From Burkholderia lata (lineage in GTDB: Bacteria; Pseudomonadota; Gammaproteobacteria; Burkholderiales; Burkholderiaceae), in assembly GCF_000012945.1 (NCBI RefSeq), contig NC_007509.1, forward strand, positions 992,001-1,056,000: DNA of 64,000 bases, read 5' to 3'. Shown here in pieces: positions 39,258-47,563 of this stretch. The translations under genes were made by a program, and so were the position numbers. The notes beneath the pieces were generated by a model. It was not told where the DNA came from. It made no database searches and was given only the letters and a program-made list of their open reading frames with translations. How positions within the stretch are numbered: the stretch's first letter is position 1; each line of letters starts with the position of its first letter.

Positions 39258-39258
39258 C

Positions 39259-39882
39259 ATGGTGCGACCCGTTCACTTCACCTACCGGATCGAGCGCGAT
39301 GCGCAGCAGCCGGTCGCGGTCGCCGCGAGCGCGTACCGGATGCCGCTCGACACGCCGGCGGACTATGCGCGCGCCGCGCTCGCGGAAAGCGCGGGCAACG
39401 CTTACGACGCCGGCGATGCGCTCGGCGGCGATCACCGCGTGCTGCTCGACCACGTCCAGTATTTCGCGTTCCTTGCCGACATCACCACGCGGATCCGCGA
39501 CGTCGTGCATCCGGACGCCCGCGTGTTCATCGAAGTCTGCGCGCCGTACTTCGGCGCGCTGCCGGCCGAACTGCTCGCGCCGCACGTGCTGCTCGGCGTG
39601 CACCTGTACGACGAAGCGTTACGCGATGCTGCGCGGGGCGCCCCCGTCGTGTGGATCGGCGACCGCATCCTGCGCGATGCGGAGTTCGCCGGCGACAACC
39701 GCGTGTGCTGCGCGATCTGGCCCGCGCGGCTCGCCGACGCCTTCGACGCGCAATTGCGCGGCCCGTGGCCGTCGTATGCGATCCGCCTCGACCCTCACCC
39801 GGCCACACCACGCGGCGCCCCCGCGACGCTTACCGATTCCGCCCATCATTCCGGCGCCGCCGCGCAGCCGGGGAGACCTTGA
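39259..39882 (+). CDS. Unrecognised protein of the afc-like cluster
   Basis: 207 aa, soluble, acidic, rich in Ala. The start ATG overlaps nothing but follows the preceding stop by 1 base, so it is translationally coupled to the KAS III-like gene and may be its partner subunit. Visible sequences such as DHVQYFAFLADITTRIRDVV and PHVLLGVHLYDEAL do not match a family I know. The last 25 residues are low-complexity. Confidence 0.75.
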   Translation: MVRPVHFTYRIERDAQQPVAVAASAYRMPLDTPADYARAALAESAGNAYDAGDALGGDHRVLLDHVQYFAFLADITTRIRDVVHPDARVFIEVCAPYFGALPAELLAPHVLLGVHLYDEALRDAARGAPVVWIGDRILRDAEFAGDNRVCCAIWPARLADAFDAQLRGPWPSYAIRLDPHPATPRGAPATLTDSAHHSGAAAQPGRP

Positions 39883-39883
39883 A

Positions 39884-40867
39884 ATGACTGACACGCTCAC
39901 CGTTATGCAGGACACGGCCGACATCCGCTGGTCGATGCCCGTCGACGCGCTGATGTCGAACGACTACGAACTGCGCGAAGAGGCGCTGAACCGGTTGTAC
40001 GAAAAGGCGAAGGCCGCGCAGTGGGATGTCGCGACCGATGTCGACTGGAGCCACGACCTCGACCCGGCGAATCCGCTCGGCATGCCCGACCCGACGCTGC
40101 TGATCTACGGCACGGAGCTGTGGAGCAAGCTGTCCGACGCCGACAAGCGCGAGGTGCGCCATCACGCGCAGGGCTGGCTGCTGTCGCAGATCCTGCACGG
40201 CGAGCAGGCCGCGCTGATCTGCGCGTCGAAGCTCGCATCGGCCGAGGACGGCCTGAGCGCGCGGCTGTGCGCGGCCGCGCAGATGATGGACGAAGCGCGC
40301 CACGTCGAGGCCTACGCGAAGCTCGTCAACGAGAAGCTCGACGTCAGCTACCCGATGAGCCGCTCGCTGAAGGGGCTGCTGCACGACACGATCACGAGCA
40401 GCGCGCTCGACATGACGAACCTCGGGATGCAGGTGCTCGTCGAGGGCATCGCGCTGTCGATCTTCCAGAGCGTGGTCGCGTACAGCACCGATCCGTTCAT
40501 CAAGGACCTGTTCTTGCGGATCCAGCGCGACGAAGCGCGTCACTTCGCGGTCGGCCGGATCACGCTGTGCCGCGTGTATGCGGAGATGAGCGCGGTCGAA
40601 CTGCGCGAACGCGAGGAGTTCGTCTGCGAAGGCGCGGCCGTGCTGTACGAGCACCTGTGCGCGGACGACATCTGGGAACCGATGGGGCTGTCGAAGCGCG
40701 AGTGCAGCGCGATGGTGCGCGAATCACCGGTCTCCAGCTCGATCCGCCGCTCGATCTTCCGGCGCCTGGTGCCGACGATCCGCGAGATGGGCCTGCTCAC
40801 GCCGACCGTGCAGGCGACCTTCGAAAAACTCGACGTCCTCGACTACGCGGCGATGCCGCTCAACTGA
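39884..40867 (+). CDS. Ferritin-like diiron oxygenase (AurF/R2-like)
   Basis: 327 aa from MTDTLTVMQD with GGGAGA upstream. Metal ligands are seen in the order Glu107 (HGEQAAL), DEARH 136-140, Glu187 (VEGIALS), DEARH 216-220, the E-ExxH-E-ExxH arrangement of ferritin-like diiron oxygenases such as AurF-type N-oxygenases and R2-like proteins. It differs from the minus-strand diiron protein and is not a close copy. Possible reactions are N-oxygenation, hydroxylation or oxidative C-C cleavage; sequence alone does not decide. Confidence 0.8.
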   Translation: MTDTLTVMQDTADIRWSMPVDALMSNDYELREEALNRLYEKAKAAQWDVATDVDWSHDLDPANPLGMPDPTLLIYGTELWSKLSDADKREVRHHAQGWLLSQILHGEQAALICASKLASAEDGLSARLCAAAQMMDEARHVEAYAKLVNEKLDVSYPMSRSLKGLLHDTITSSALDMTNLGMQVLVEGIALSIFQSVVAYSTDPFIKDLFLRIQRDEARHFAVGRITLCRVYAEMSAVELREREEFVCEGAAVLYEHLCADDIWEPMGLSKRECSAMVRESPVSSSIRRSIFRRLVPTIREMGLLTPTVQATFEKLDVLDYAAMPLN

Positions 40868-40870
40868 ACC

Positions 40871-41860
40871 ATGACGACGAACGCCTCCCAAGCATCCCGC
40901 GACGCCGGCTTCTGGATCGGCATCGACGCGGTGGCCTACGAGCTGCCGGGCCTGCCCGTCGATATCGAGGCCTGGGCCGCCGAGCGCGACTACCCGGCGC
41001 AGCGGGCCGCGGCGATCGCGCACTCCGGCAGCCGCTATTTCCACATGGCGCTCGACACGAGCGAGACCGATCTCGCGATCGCGGCGGCTGGCCGCCTGCT
41101 CGACACCGCGCGCGTGCATCCGTCCGACATCGGCGCGATCGTGCACGTGCACACGCAGCAGTTCAGCGTGCCGCCCGCGCCGCGCAGCCTGCCGCACGAG
41201 CTGGCCGCCCAGCTCGGCATCGAGCCGCTGTGGCTCGGCTCGGTCGCGCAGCTGAACTGCGTGTCGGTCGCGGCCGGCATCGAGACCGTGCGCGCGCTGA
41301 TGCGCCGTTATCCGCAAATGGATGCGGCGCTCGTCGTGTCGTCCGACCGCGTGTACGGCGAGGATTACCGGATGCGGCAGATGACGGGCGTGCAGTGCGA
41401 CGGCGCGGCCGCGATGCTGATCGCGCGCAACAGCACGAAGAACCGGCTCGGCGGCATCGCGATCGAGACGCATGCGAAATGGCACCGTGGCTCGGACACC
41501 GTCGCCGCGAACGAGGCCGACCTGATCATGATGGAGTGGCCGTACACGCGCAAGGCGATCGACGCGGCGGTCGCGCTCGAACCGCACGCGCTCGACGCGT
41601 ACGAACTCGTGCTCCCGCACAACGCCGACCTGCCCGGCTGGAATGCGCTGTGCCGCGCGATGCGCGTGCCCGCCGAGCGACTCTATGCGGAAAACATCCA
41701 TGCGCGCGGCCATGCGTGCTGTTCGGATTTCCCGATCAACCTGGCCGACGTCGGGCTCGACGCGGTCGCGCGCGGCCAGCGCGTGCTAGGCGTGATGCAG
41801 TCGAACTGCGGCGCGTACGCGGCCGCCACGCTCCATCCGGTGGGCCGCCATGACGCCTGA
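40871..41860 (+). CDS. 3-oxoacyl-ACP synthase III-like enzyme
   Basis: 329 aa, FabH length. Active-site Cys130 in AQLNCVSVAAG; His250 in LPHNAD corresponds to the FabH His; the third position reads RGHACC (His281) where FabH has GN. KAS III relatives with such changes often act as acyltransferases making esters, amides or 2-alkyl-quinolone type bonds rather than ordinary ketoacyl-ACP. It lies 3 bp after the diiron gene and overlaps the decarboxylase by 11 bp. Confidence 0.85.
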   Translation: MTTNASQASRDAGFWIGIDAVAYELPGLPVDIEAWAAERDYPAQRAAAIAHSGSRYFHMALDTSETDLAIAAAGRLLDTARVHPSDIGAIVHVHTQQFSVPPAPRSLPHELAAQLGIEPLWLGSVAQLNCVSVAAGIETVRALMRRYPQMDAALVVSSDRVYGEDYRMRQMTGVQCDGAAAMLIARNSTKNRLGGIAIETHAKWHRGSDTVAANEADLIMMEWPYTRKAIDAAVALEPHALDAYELVLPHNADLPGWNALCRAMRVPAERLYAENIHARGHACCSDFPINLADVGLDAVARGQRVLGVMQSNCGAYAAATLHPVGRHDA

Positions 41861-43025
41861 GCGCCCGCTTCCGCCCGCCGGCGACCATGCGTGGATCGCC
41901 GATCTGCGCACGCCGTGCTACGTGTACGAGCCGGAAGTCGCGATCGCGCGCTACCGGTCGCTGAAGGCGCGGCTCGGCACGCGGCTGATCGTGTCGCTGA
42001 AGGCGAACCCGAACCAGGACATGCTCGCGCGCTGCGCGCATGCGTACGAGGACGGCGTCGAACTCGCGAGCCGTGGCGAACTCGATGCGGTGATCGGCAG
42101 GATCAAGACGCCGCGCTACCTGAACAACCCGTCGATGGACGAGATGTTCATGCGCGCCGGGCTCGCGTCGCGCTGCCATTTCGTGCTCGACAACCCGGAC
42201 GCGGTCGCGCGCTTCGTGCCGCTGGCGCGCGAAGCGGCAGCCGGCGGCAGCACGCCGGGCTCGGTCCTGCTGCGCGTGAATGCCGGCGCGCTGGCCGGCG
42301 ACGATGCCCGGGCACTGTGGCACGACCACTTCGGGATGACGCCGAACGAGGCGCACGACGCGGTGCGCACGCTCGCCGCTGCCAGCCTGCCGGTAGCCGG
42401 GCTACACGTGTTCTCCGGCCCGCATTCGTTCATCCGCCAGGACGCGACGCAGCCCGACACGCTCGTGCTGCCCGAACGGCTCGCGGCGCTCGCCCGCGAT
42501 CTCGCGCCCGCCAACGGCGCCCCGCTCGGGTCGCTGAGTCTCGGCGGCGGCTTTGCCGACGATCACCCGGGCGACGCCGCGTTCGAGCGCTATGCCACCG
42601 CGCTCGCGCCACTGTCCGGCCAGTACTCGCTCGCGCATGAATCCGGCCGCGCGATCTTCGCCGACGCGGGCGTGTTCGCGACGCGCGTCGTCGCGGTCAA
42701 GACGTGGCAGGACCGCACGATCGCCGTCTGCGACGGCGGGCTGTCGCACGCGTTCCTGCTTGCGCAGACCGAATCGGTGATGCGCCGGCTGGCGGCGCCG
42801 TCGCTCGTGCGCCGCACGCCAGCACCGCCCGAACGCGGCGTGCCGACGATCTATGTCGGCAGTACCTGCAGCCGTGCGGACGTGATCGGCCGCGACGACA
42901 CGGGCGCACCGCCGCAGGTCGGCGACATCGCCGTGTTTGCGCGCTGCGGCGCGTATCACCGCACGTACTCGATGGCGCATTTCCTGTCCCACGAAGCCGC
43001 GCACGTGTACGTGCGGCCCGCCTAG
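41850..43025 (+). CDS. PLP-dependent decarboxylase, type III fold (LysA/ODC family)
   Basis: 391 aa. N-terminal TIM barrel with PLP lysine in VSLKANPN (Lys51), HVFSGPHSF, LGGGFADD and the phosphate-site HESGR; C-terminal beta-domain with GSTCSRADVIGRDD, the dimer-interface Cys-x-x-x-D of diaminopimelate/ornithine decarboxylases, and ARCGAYHRTYSMAHF. The closest group I recognise is the exosortase-A-associated decarboxylase, whose genes are paired with an AMP-ligase as here. Substrate unknown: an amino acid or an aminoacyl-carrier. Confidence 0.88.
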   Translation: MTPERPLPPAGDHAWIADLRTPCYVYEPEVAIARYRSLKARLGTRLIVSLKANPNQDMLARCAHAYEDGVELASRGELDAVIGRIKTPRYLNNPSMDEMFMRAGLASRCHFVLDNPDAVARFVPLAREAAAGGSTPGSVLLRVNAGALAGDDARALWHDHFGMTPNEAHDAVRTLAAASLPVAGLHVFSGPHSFIRQDATQPDTLVLPERLAALARDLAPANGAPLGSLSLGGGFADDHPGDAAFERYATALAPLSGQYSLAHESGRAIFADAGVFATRVVAVKTWQDRTIAVCDGGLSHAFLLAQTESVMRRLAAPSLVRRTPAPPERGVPTIYVGSTCSRADVIGRDDTGAPPQVGDIAVFARCGAYHRTYSMAHFLSHEAAHVYVRPA

Positions 43026-43049
43026 TCCAACCTGAGAGAGGAGCCGATC

Positions 43050-44624
43050 ATGAACGCCCTGATCAGCGTCGCCGACCTGCTCGAACACGGCGCCGCGCGC
43101 TGGCCGCAGCATCCCGCGTATGCCGACGGCGGCGGCACGATGACCTACGAACAGCTTGCGCGCGCGGTCCGCCGCGCCGCCGCCGCGCTCGCGTCGCGCG
43201 GTGTGCAGCCCGGCGAGCGCGTCGCCATCTACGCGCCGAAACGCATCGAAACCGTGGTCGCGATGCTCGCGACCAACGCGCTCGGTGCGATCTTCGTGCC
43301 GGTCAATCCGCAGTTGAAGGAAGCGCAGATCGAACACATCGTCGCCGACAGCGGCGCGGCGCTGTTCATGACCGGCGCGCAGCGGTTGAAGCGCCTGTCG
43401 GCGCTCGCCGCGCTCGTCGGCGCCCGCGCGATGCTGATCGAGGAACTGGCCGATGCGATCAACGCGCCCGGCACCGACACATCGGCGCCGGCTCACACCG
43501 GCCGGCCGGTGGACGACGATCCCGCCGCGCTGCTCTACACGTCCGGCTCGACCGGCAAGCCGAAAGGCGTGGTCGTGTCGCACCGTAACCTGGTATCGGG
43601 CGCGTTCAGCGTCGCCGCATACCAGGGGCTGGCCAGTGACGACGTCGTGCTCGGCGTGCTGCCGCTCAGCTTCGACGCGGGCCTGAGCCAGCTCACCACC
43701 GCGCTGGCGTCCGGCGCGTGCTATGCGCCGCTCGACTTCCTGCAGCCGGCCGAAGTGCCGCGCCATTGCGACGCGTTCGGCGTGACGTCGATCACCGGCG
43801 TGCCGCCGTTGTGGATGCAGCTCGCCTCGGCCGGCTGGAGCGATACGGCGCGCACGCGGATCCGCCGCTTCGCGAACACCGGCGGCCATCTGGCGACGCC
43901 GCTGCTGCACCGCCTGCAGGCGGTGTTCACGAACGCCGCGCCGTACCTGATGTACGGATTGACCGAAGCATTTCGCTCGACGTACCTGCCCCCGGCCGAC
44001 GCCGCACTGCGCCCGACATCGATCGGCAAGGCCGTGCCGAACGCCGACATCCTCGTGCTGCGCGCGGACGGCAGCGAATGCGCGGCCGACGAACCGGGCG
44101 AACTCGTGCATCGCGGCGCGTTCGTCACACTCGGCTACTGGAACCGGCCCGAGCTGACCGCGCAGCGCTTTCGCCCGCTGCCGCGCCGGCACGGCGAGAT
44201 CCCGCGCCCCGACGTCGCCGTGTGGTCCGGCGACATCGTGCGCCGCGACGCGGACGGCTACCTGTACTTCGTCGCGCGCGGCGACGACATGATCAAGACG
44301 TCCGGCTATCGCGTGAGCCCGACCGAAGTCGAGGACGTGCTGTTCGCGCTGCCCCACATCCGCGAGGCCGCGGTGTTCGGTGTCCCGCACGCGTCGCTGG
44401 GCGAAGCGATCGCCGCATGCGTCGTGTCGACGCTCGACGCCGACGCGTGCCGCGCCGACATCGCACGCGCGTGCCGCGACGCATTGCCGACCTACATGAG
44501 CCCGCTCGTCGTCGAGCCGCTGCCGGCGTTGCCGCGCAACCCGAACGGCAAGATCGACCGACCCGCGCTGAAAAACCAGTATCGCGACGCGTTCGCGCGC
44601 ACGAACGAGGAGACCGCCGCATGA
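43050..44624 (+). CDS. AMP-forming acyl/aminoacyl ligase
   Basis: 524 aa ANL enzyme. A3 core motif LLYTSGSTGKPKGVVVSH, A5 YGLTEAFRSTYL, A7/A8 WSGDIVRRDADGYLYFVARGDDMIKTSGYRVSP and catalytic Lys in NPNGKIDRP. AGAGAGGAG precedes the ATG. It resembles the exosortase-A-associated AMP ligases that are found next to a PLP decarboxylase. It differs clearly from the FAAL at 31222, so the cluster activates two different acids. Probably loads the second building block. Confidence 0.9.
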   Translation: MNALISVADLLEHGAARWPQHPAYADGGGTMTYEQLARAVRRAAAALASRGVQPGERVAIYAPKRIETVVAMLATNALGAIFVPVNPQLKEAQIEHIVADSGAALFMTGAQRLKRLSALAALVGARAMLIEELADAINAPGTDTSAPAHTGRPVDDDPAALLYTSGSTGKPKGVVVSHRNLVSGAFSVAAYQGLASDDVVLGVLPLSFDAGLSQLTTALASGACYAPLDFLQPAEVPRHCDAFGVTSITGVPPLWMQLASAGWSDTARTRIRRFANTGGHLATPLLHRLQAVFTNAAPYLMYGLTEAFRSTYLPPADAALRPTSIGKAVPNADILVLRADGSECAADEPGELVHRGAFVTLGYWNRPELTAQRFRPLPRRHGEIPRPDVAVWSGDIVRRDADGYLYFVARGDDMIKTSGYRVSPTEVEDVLFALPHIREAAVFGVPHASLGEAIAACVVSTLDADACRADIARACRDALPTYMSPLVVEPLPALPRNPNGKIDRPALKNQYRDAFARTNEETAA

Positions 44625-45712
44625 CCCTGTCGACGCTCGATGAAACCTGCCTCGGCGCGCGCCGCGTCGCCGAGCCCGGCACGCTGGCCCTGTCCGGCGG
44701 CGTCGTGGTGCTGCCGCCCGCCGTCGTGTTCAGCGCGATCCAGGCGCAGGAACGCCATCCCGGCTACCGGCACCTGCTGCTGCCGCAGGCCCGCTTTGCC
44801 CGCCCGCGCGGGATGGGCGCGCTGACGCCCGACGAAGGCACGCGCCTCGCGCCGGGCGGCCGGCCCACGTTGCGGGTCGCGCCGCCCGGCCGCAGCCTCG
44901 CCGACCTCGCCGCCGATGCCGCCCTCGACCTGCGCGACCAGCTCGGCTCCGGGCAACTGGCCCGCACGACCCACGTGATCGTCGCCAGTTGCGCACTCAA
45001 CGAAGGCATCGGCGATTCGGTCGTCGGCCGCATGCAGTACGAGCTCGGCCTGCAGCGCGTGACGCCGTTCGCGCTCGGCCAGAACGGCACGCTCGGCTGG
45101 TATTCGGCGCTGATGCTGCTCGACGGGCTGCTCGACGAAGGCGACCAGGCGCTCGTGATCCTCAGCGACAAGTGGCTCTACCCGTTCTTCCGCCAGTTCG
45201 GCGACCTGGTCGGCTACGGCGACGCGGCGGCCGCGCTGCTCGTATCGCGTGCCGGCCCGGCGCCCGAGCCGGCCGACTGGGGCGGCGTGCGGTCCGTCGC
45301 GGTCGAGTTCGGGCCGTCGATCGCCGATCCGTGGGCCGACGCGCCGGGCACATTGCGCGACACGCTCGCGCCGGTCGCCGCGCGGGCGATCCGCCGCGCG
45401 CTCGACATGGCCGGGCTGCGCGCCGGCCAGATCGACTGGTGCGTGCCGCCCGGCTTCGATCCCGGCCTCGCGGCACGCGTGGCCGACGCCGCGTCGATCC
45501 CGGTCGCCGCCCGCATCCAGCATGAAGCCGCCGGCCACCTGTCGTCGGCCGAATCGGCGGCCGCGCTGATCCGGCTCGCGGGCGCGCTCGACGAAGGCGA
45601 ACGCCGCACGGTGCTCGTGTGGGATGCGGCACTGCATGGTGCAGCGGCGGCAGCCGTCGTCGACCTCGCCGGCGGCCTCGATGCCGCACTCGATATCGAA
45701 GGAGACGCGTGA
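44621..45712 (+). CDS. KAS III-like protein lacking the catalytic cysteine
   Basis: 363 aa thiolase-fold protein. The helix that carries Cys in FabH reads GQNGTLGWYSALMLL (from 153), with Thr or Gly where Cys is expected; the later motif reads AGHLSSAES, again GH rather than GN. VGYGDAAAALLVSR is the conserved GDGAGA-like turn. It may be a structural partner of the Cys-containing KAS III at 40871, as PqsB is for PqsC, or an acyltransferase with a different mechanism. ATGA overlap with the ligase gene. Confidence 0.7.
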   Translation: MTLSTLDETCLGARRVAEPGTLALSGGVVVLPPAVVFSAIQAQERHPGYRHLLLPQARFARPRGMGALTPDEGTRLAPGGRPTLRVAPPGRSLADLAADAALDLRDQLGSGQLARTTHVIVASCALNEGIGDSVVGRMQYELGLQRVTPFALGQNGTLGWYSALMLLDGLLDEGDQALVILSDKWLYPFFRQFGDLVGYGDAAAALLVSRAGPAPEPADWGGVRSVAVEFGPSIADPWADAPGTLRDTLAPVAARAIRRALDMAGLRAGQIDWCVPPGFDPGLAARVADAASIPVAARIQHEAAGHLSSAESAAALIRLAGALDEGERRTVLVWDAALHGAAAAAVVDLAGGLDAALDIEGDA

Positions 45713-47562
45713 TGAGCGCCTACAAGGTGAGCCTGCGCGAATTGCGCTTCTTTCTGTGGGAACTGTTCGAAGCCGACAAGCGGTTCCTGGCGGAACACAG
45801 CCTGTACGGTACGCACGACCGCGCGTCGATCGACGCGCTGCTCGAACGCGCACGCGATTTCGCACTCGACCTGGGCCGCAGCTACCAGCAGGCGGACGTC
45901 GAGGGCTGCACGCTGCTCGACGACGGCCAGGTACGCATTCCGTCGCATTTCCACGCGCTGTGGGCGCGCTTTCGCGACGAATGGTCGAACACGCTGTTCG
46001 GCACCGCGCACGGGCTGCCGCCGATCGTCACGCAGATGATCTACGAGATGTTCATGGGCGCGAACCCGTCGTTCATGACTTACGGCGGCTTCACGCGCCC
46101 CGCGATCAAGCTGCTGCAGATGCACGGCACGCCGCACCAGAAGGCGCTGATCGCACCGCTCGAGGCGTACCGCTGGGATGCCTGCTTCTGCGCGACCGAA
46201 CCGCAGGCCGGCACCGATCTCACCGCGGTCGCGCTTCGCGCGACGCCGCTCGAACGCGACATCTACGCCGTTGACGGCGAGAAGGTCTACATCTCGGCCG
46301 GCATGCACGAGCTGACCGAGAACACACTGTATTTCGTGCTCGGCCGCATCGACACCGCGTCGCCGGACTCGTTCTCGCTGTCGTGCCTCGTCGTGCCGCG
46401 CTTCTGGCCGGACGAGGAAACGGGCGAACTGCAGTCGAACCATGTCGACTGCATCGGCCTGCCGCGCAAGATGGGGCTCAAGGGCTGCGCGAACACGCAC
46501 CTGGTGTTCGGTTCGAACGGCACGACCAAAGGCTGGCTGCTCGGCGGCCGGCGCAACGTCGGCCTGCTGCAGCTGATGCCGCTGATGAACCAGGCGCGGA
46601 TGAGCACCGGGATGTTCGGCGTCGGCGTCGCGTCGAGCGCGTACCTGCATGCGGTCGAGTATGCGGGCCGCCGGCTGCAGGGCCGGCCGATCGAGCGCGC
46701 GTCGAACACCAATGCGGCACGCGTCGCGATCGTCGAGCACGCGGACGTGCAGCGCATGCTGGTCGACATGAAGAGCCGCGTCGACGGCTGCCGCGGCCTG
46801 CTCGGCAAGCTCGCCGCGACCGCCACGCGCGCGGCGATGCTCGAAGCGACGCCCGACGCCGACCCGGCCGAGATCGAGCGTCACCGCAAGCTCCAGTTGC
46901 TGCTCACGCCGATCTGCAAGGCGTTCATCTCCGACCAGGCGTGGCGGATCTGCGAATCCGCGATCCAGGTGCACGGCGGGCTCGGTTATACCGATGCGAG
47001 CCCCGTCGAGCAGAACGCGCGAGACGTGAAGATCCTGTCGATCTGGGAAGGCACGAACTACATCCAGGCGCAGGATCTCGTGCGCGACAAGCTCGGCTTC
47101 GGCCGTCATTCGCGACTGATCCAGTACTACCGCGACGAACTCGACGTGTTCCTCGCGCGCCAGCATCACACCGGCACGCATGCGGAGCTGCGCCCGCTGT
47201 TCGATGCGCTGCGCACGGGCGCCGACCGGATCGCCGCCGCGCTCGACGACATTGCGCGCGACGTGCAGGACGGTCACACGCACCGCAGCAGCCAGTTCTA
47301 CACGCGCTTTCTCGAGATGTTCGGCGTCGTCACGTCGGCGTGGGTGCTGCTCGAATCGGCGACGATCGCCGCGCGCCGGCTCGACGCGCCGGACACCGCC
47401 GACACGCCGGCCGAACTCGCGTTCTATCGCGGCAAGCTGAAAAGCGCGCGCTACTACTTCGCGAACGTGCTGCCCGTCGTCGACCAGCACGCGGCCGTGA
47501 TCGCCGCGATGGCGCATGCGGCGATCAGCGTCAGCAGCGAAGAACTCGCGCAGGTGGAATGA
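45712..47562 (+). CDS. Acyl-CoA dehydrogenase (large, FadE/DmdC-like)
   Basis: 616 aa. ACFCATEPQAGTDLT is the FAD/substrate beta-domain motif; MGLKGCANTHLVF and a C-terminal catalytic segment VEQNARDVKILSIWEGTNYIQAQDLV follow; the extra C-terminal helical domain (about 460-616) is that of DmdC-like, 600-residue dehydrogenases. Family members oxidise acyl-CoA at alpha-beta; here an ACP-bound chain is possible. Start codon overlaps the previous stop (TGATG). From memory, AfcE of B. cenocepacia is described as an acyl-CoA dehydrogenase and would correspond to this or the 36943 gene. Confidence 0.9.
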   Translation: MSAYKVSLRELRFFLWELFEADKRFLAEHSLYGTHDRASIDALLERARDFALDLGRSYQQADVEGCTLLDDGQVRIPSHFHALWARFRDEWSNTLFGTAHGLPPIVTQMIYEMFMGANPSFMTYGGFTRPAIKLLQMHGTPHQKALIAPLEAYRWDACFCATEPQAGTDLTAVALRATPLERDIYAVDGEKVYISAGMHELTENTLYFVLGRIDTASPDSFSLSCLVVPRFWPDEETGELQSNHVDCIGLPRKMGLKGCANTHLVFGSNGTTKGWLLGGRRNVGLLQLMPLMNQARMSTGMFGVGVASSAYLHAVEYAGRRLQGRPIERASNTNAARVAIVEHADVQRMLVDMKSRVDGCRGLLGKLAATATRAAMLEATPDADPAEIERHRKLQLLLTPICKAFISDQAWRICESAIQVHGGLGYTDASPVEQNARDVKILSIWEGTNYIQAQDLVRDKLGFGRHSRLIQYYRDELDVFLARQHHTGTHAELRPLFDALRTGADRIAAALDDIARDVQDGHTHRSSQFYTRFLEMFGVVTSAWVLLESATIAARRLDAPDTADTPAELAFYRGKLKSARYYFANVLPVVDQHAAVIAAMAHAAISVSSEELAQVE

Positions 47563-47563
47563 C

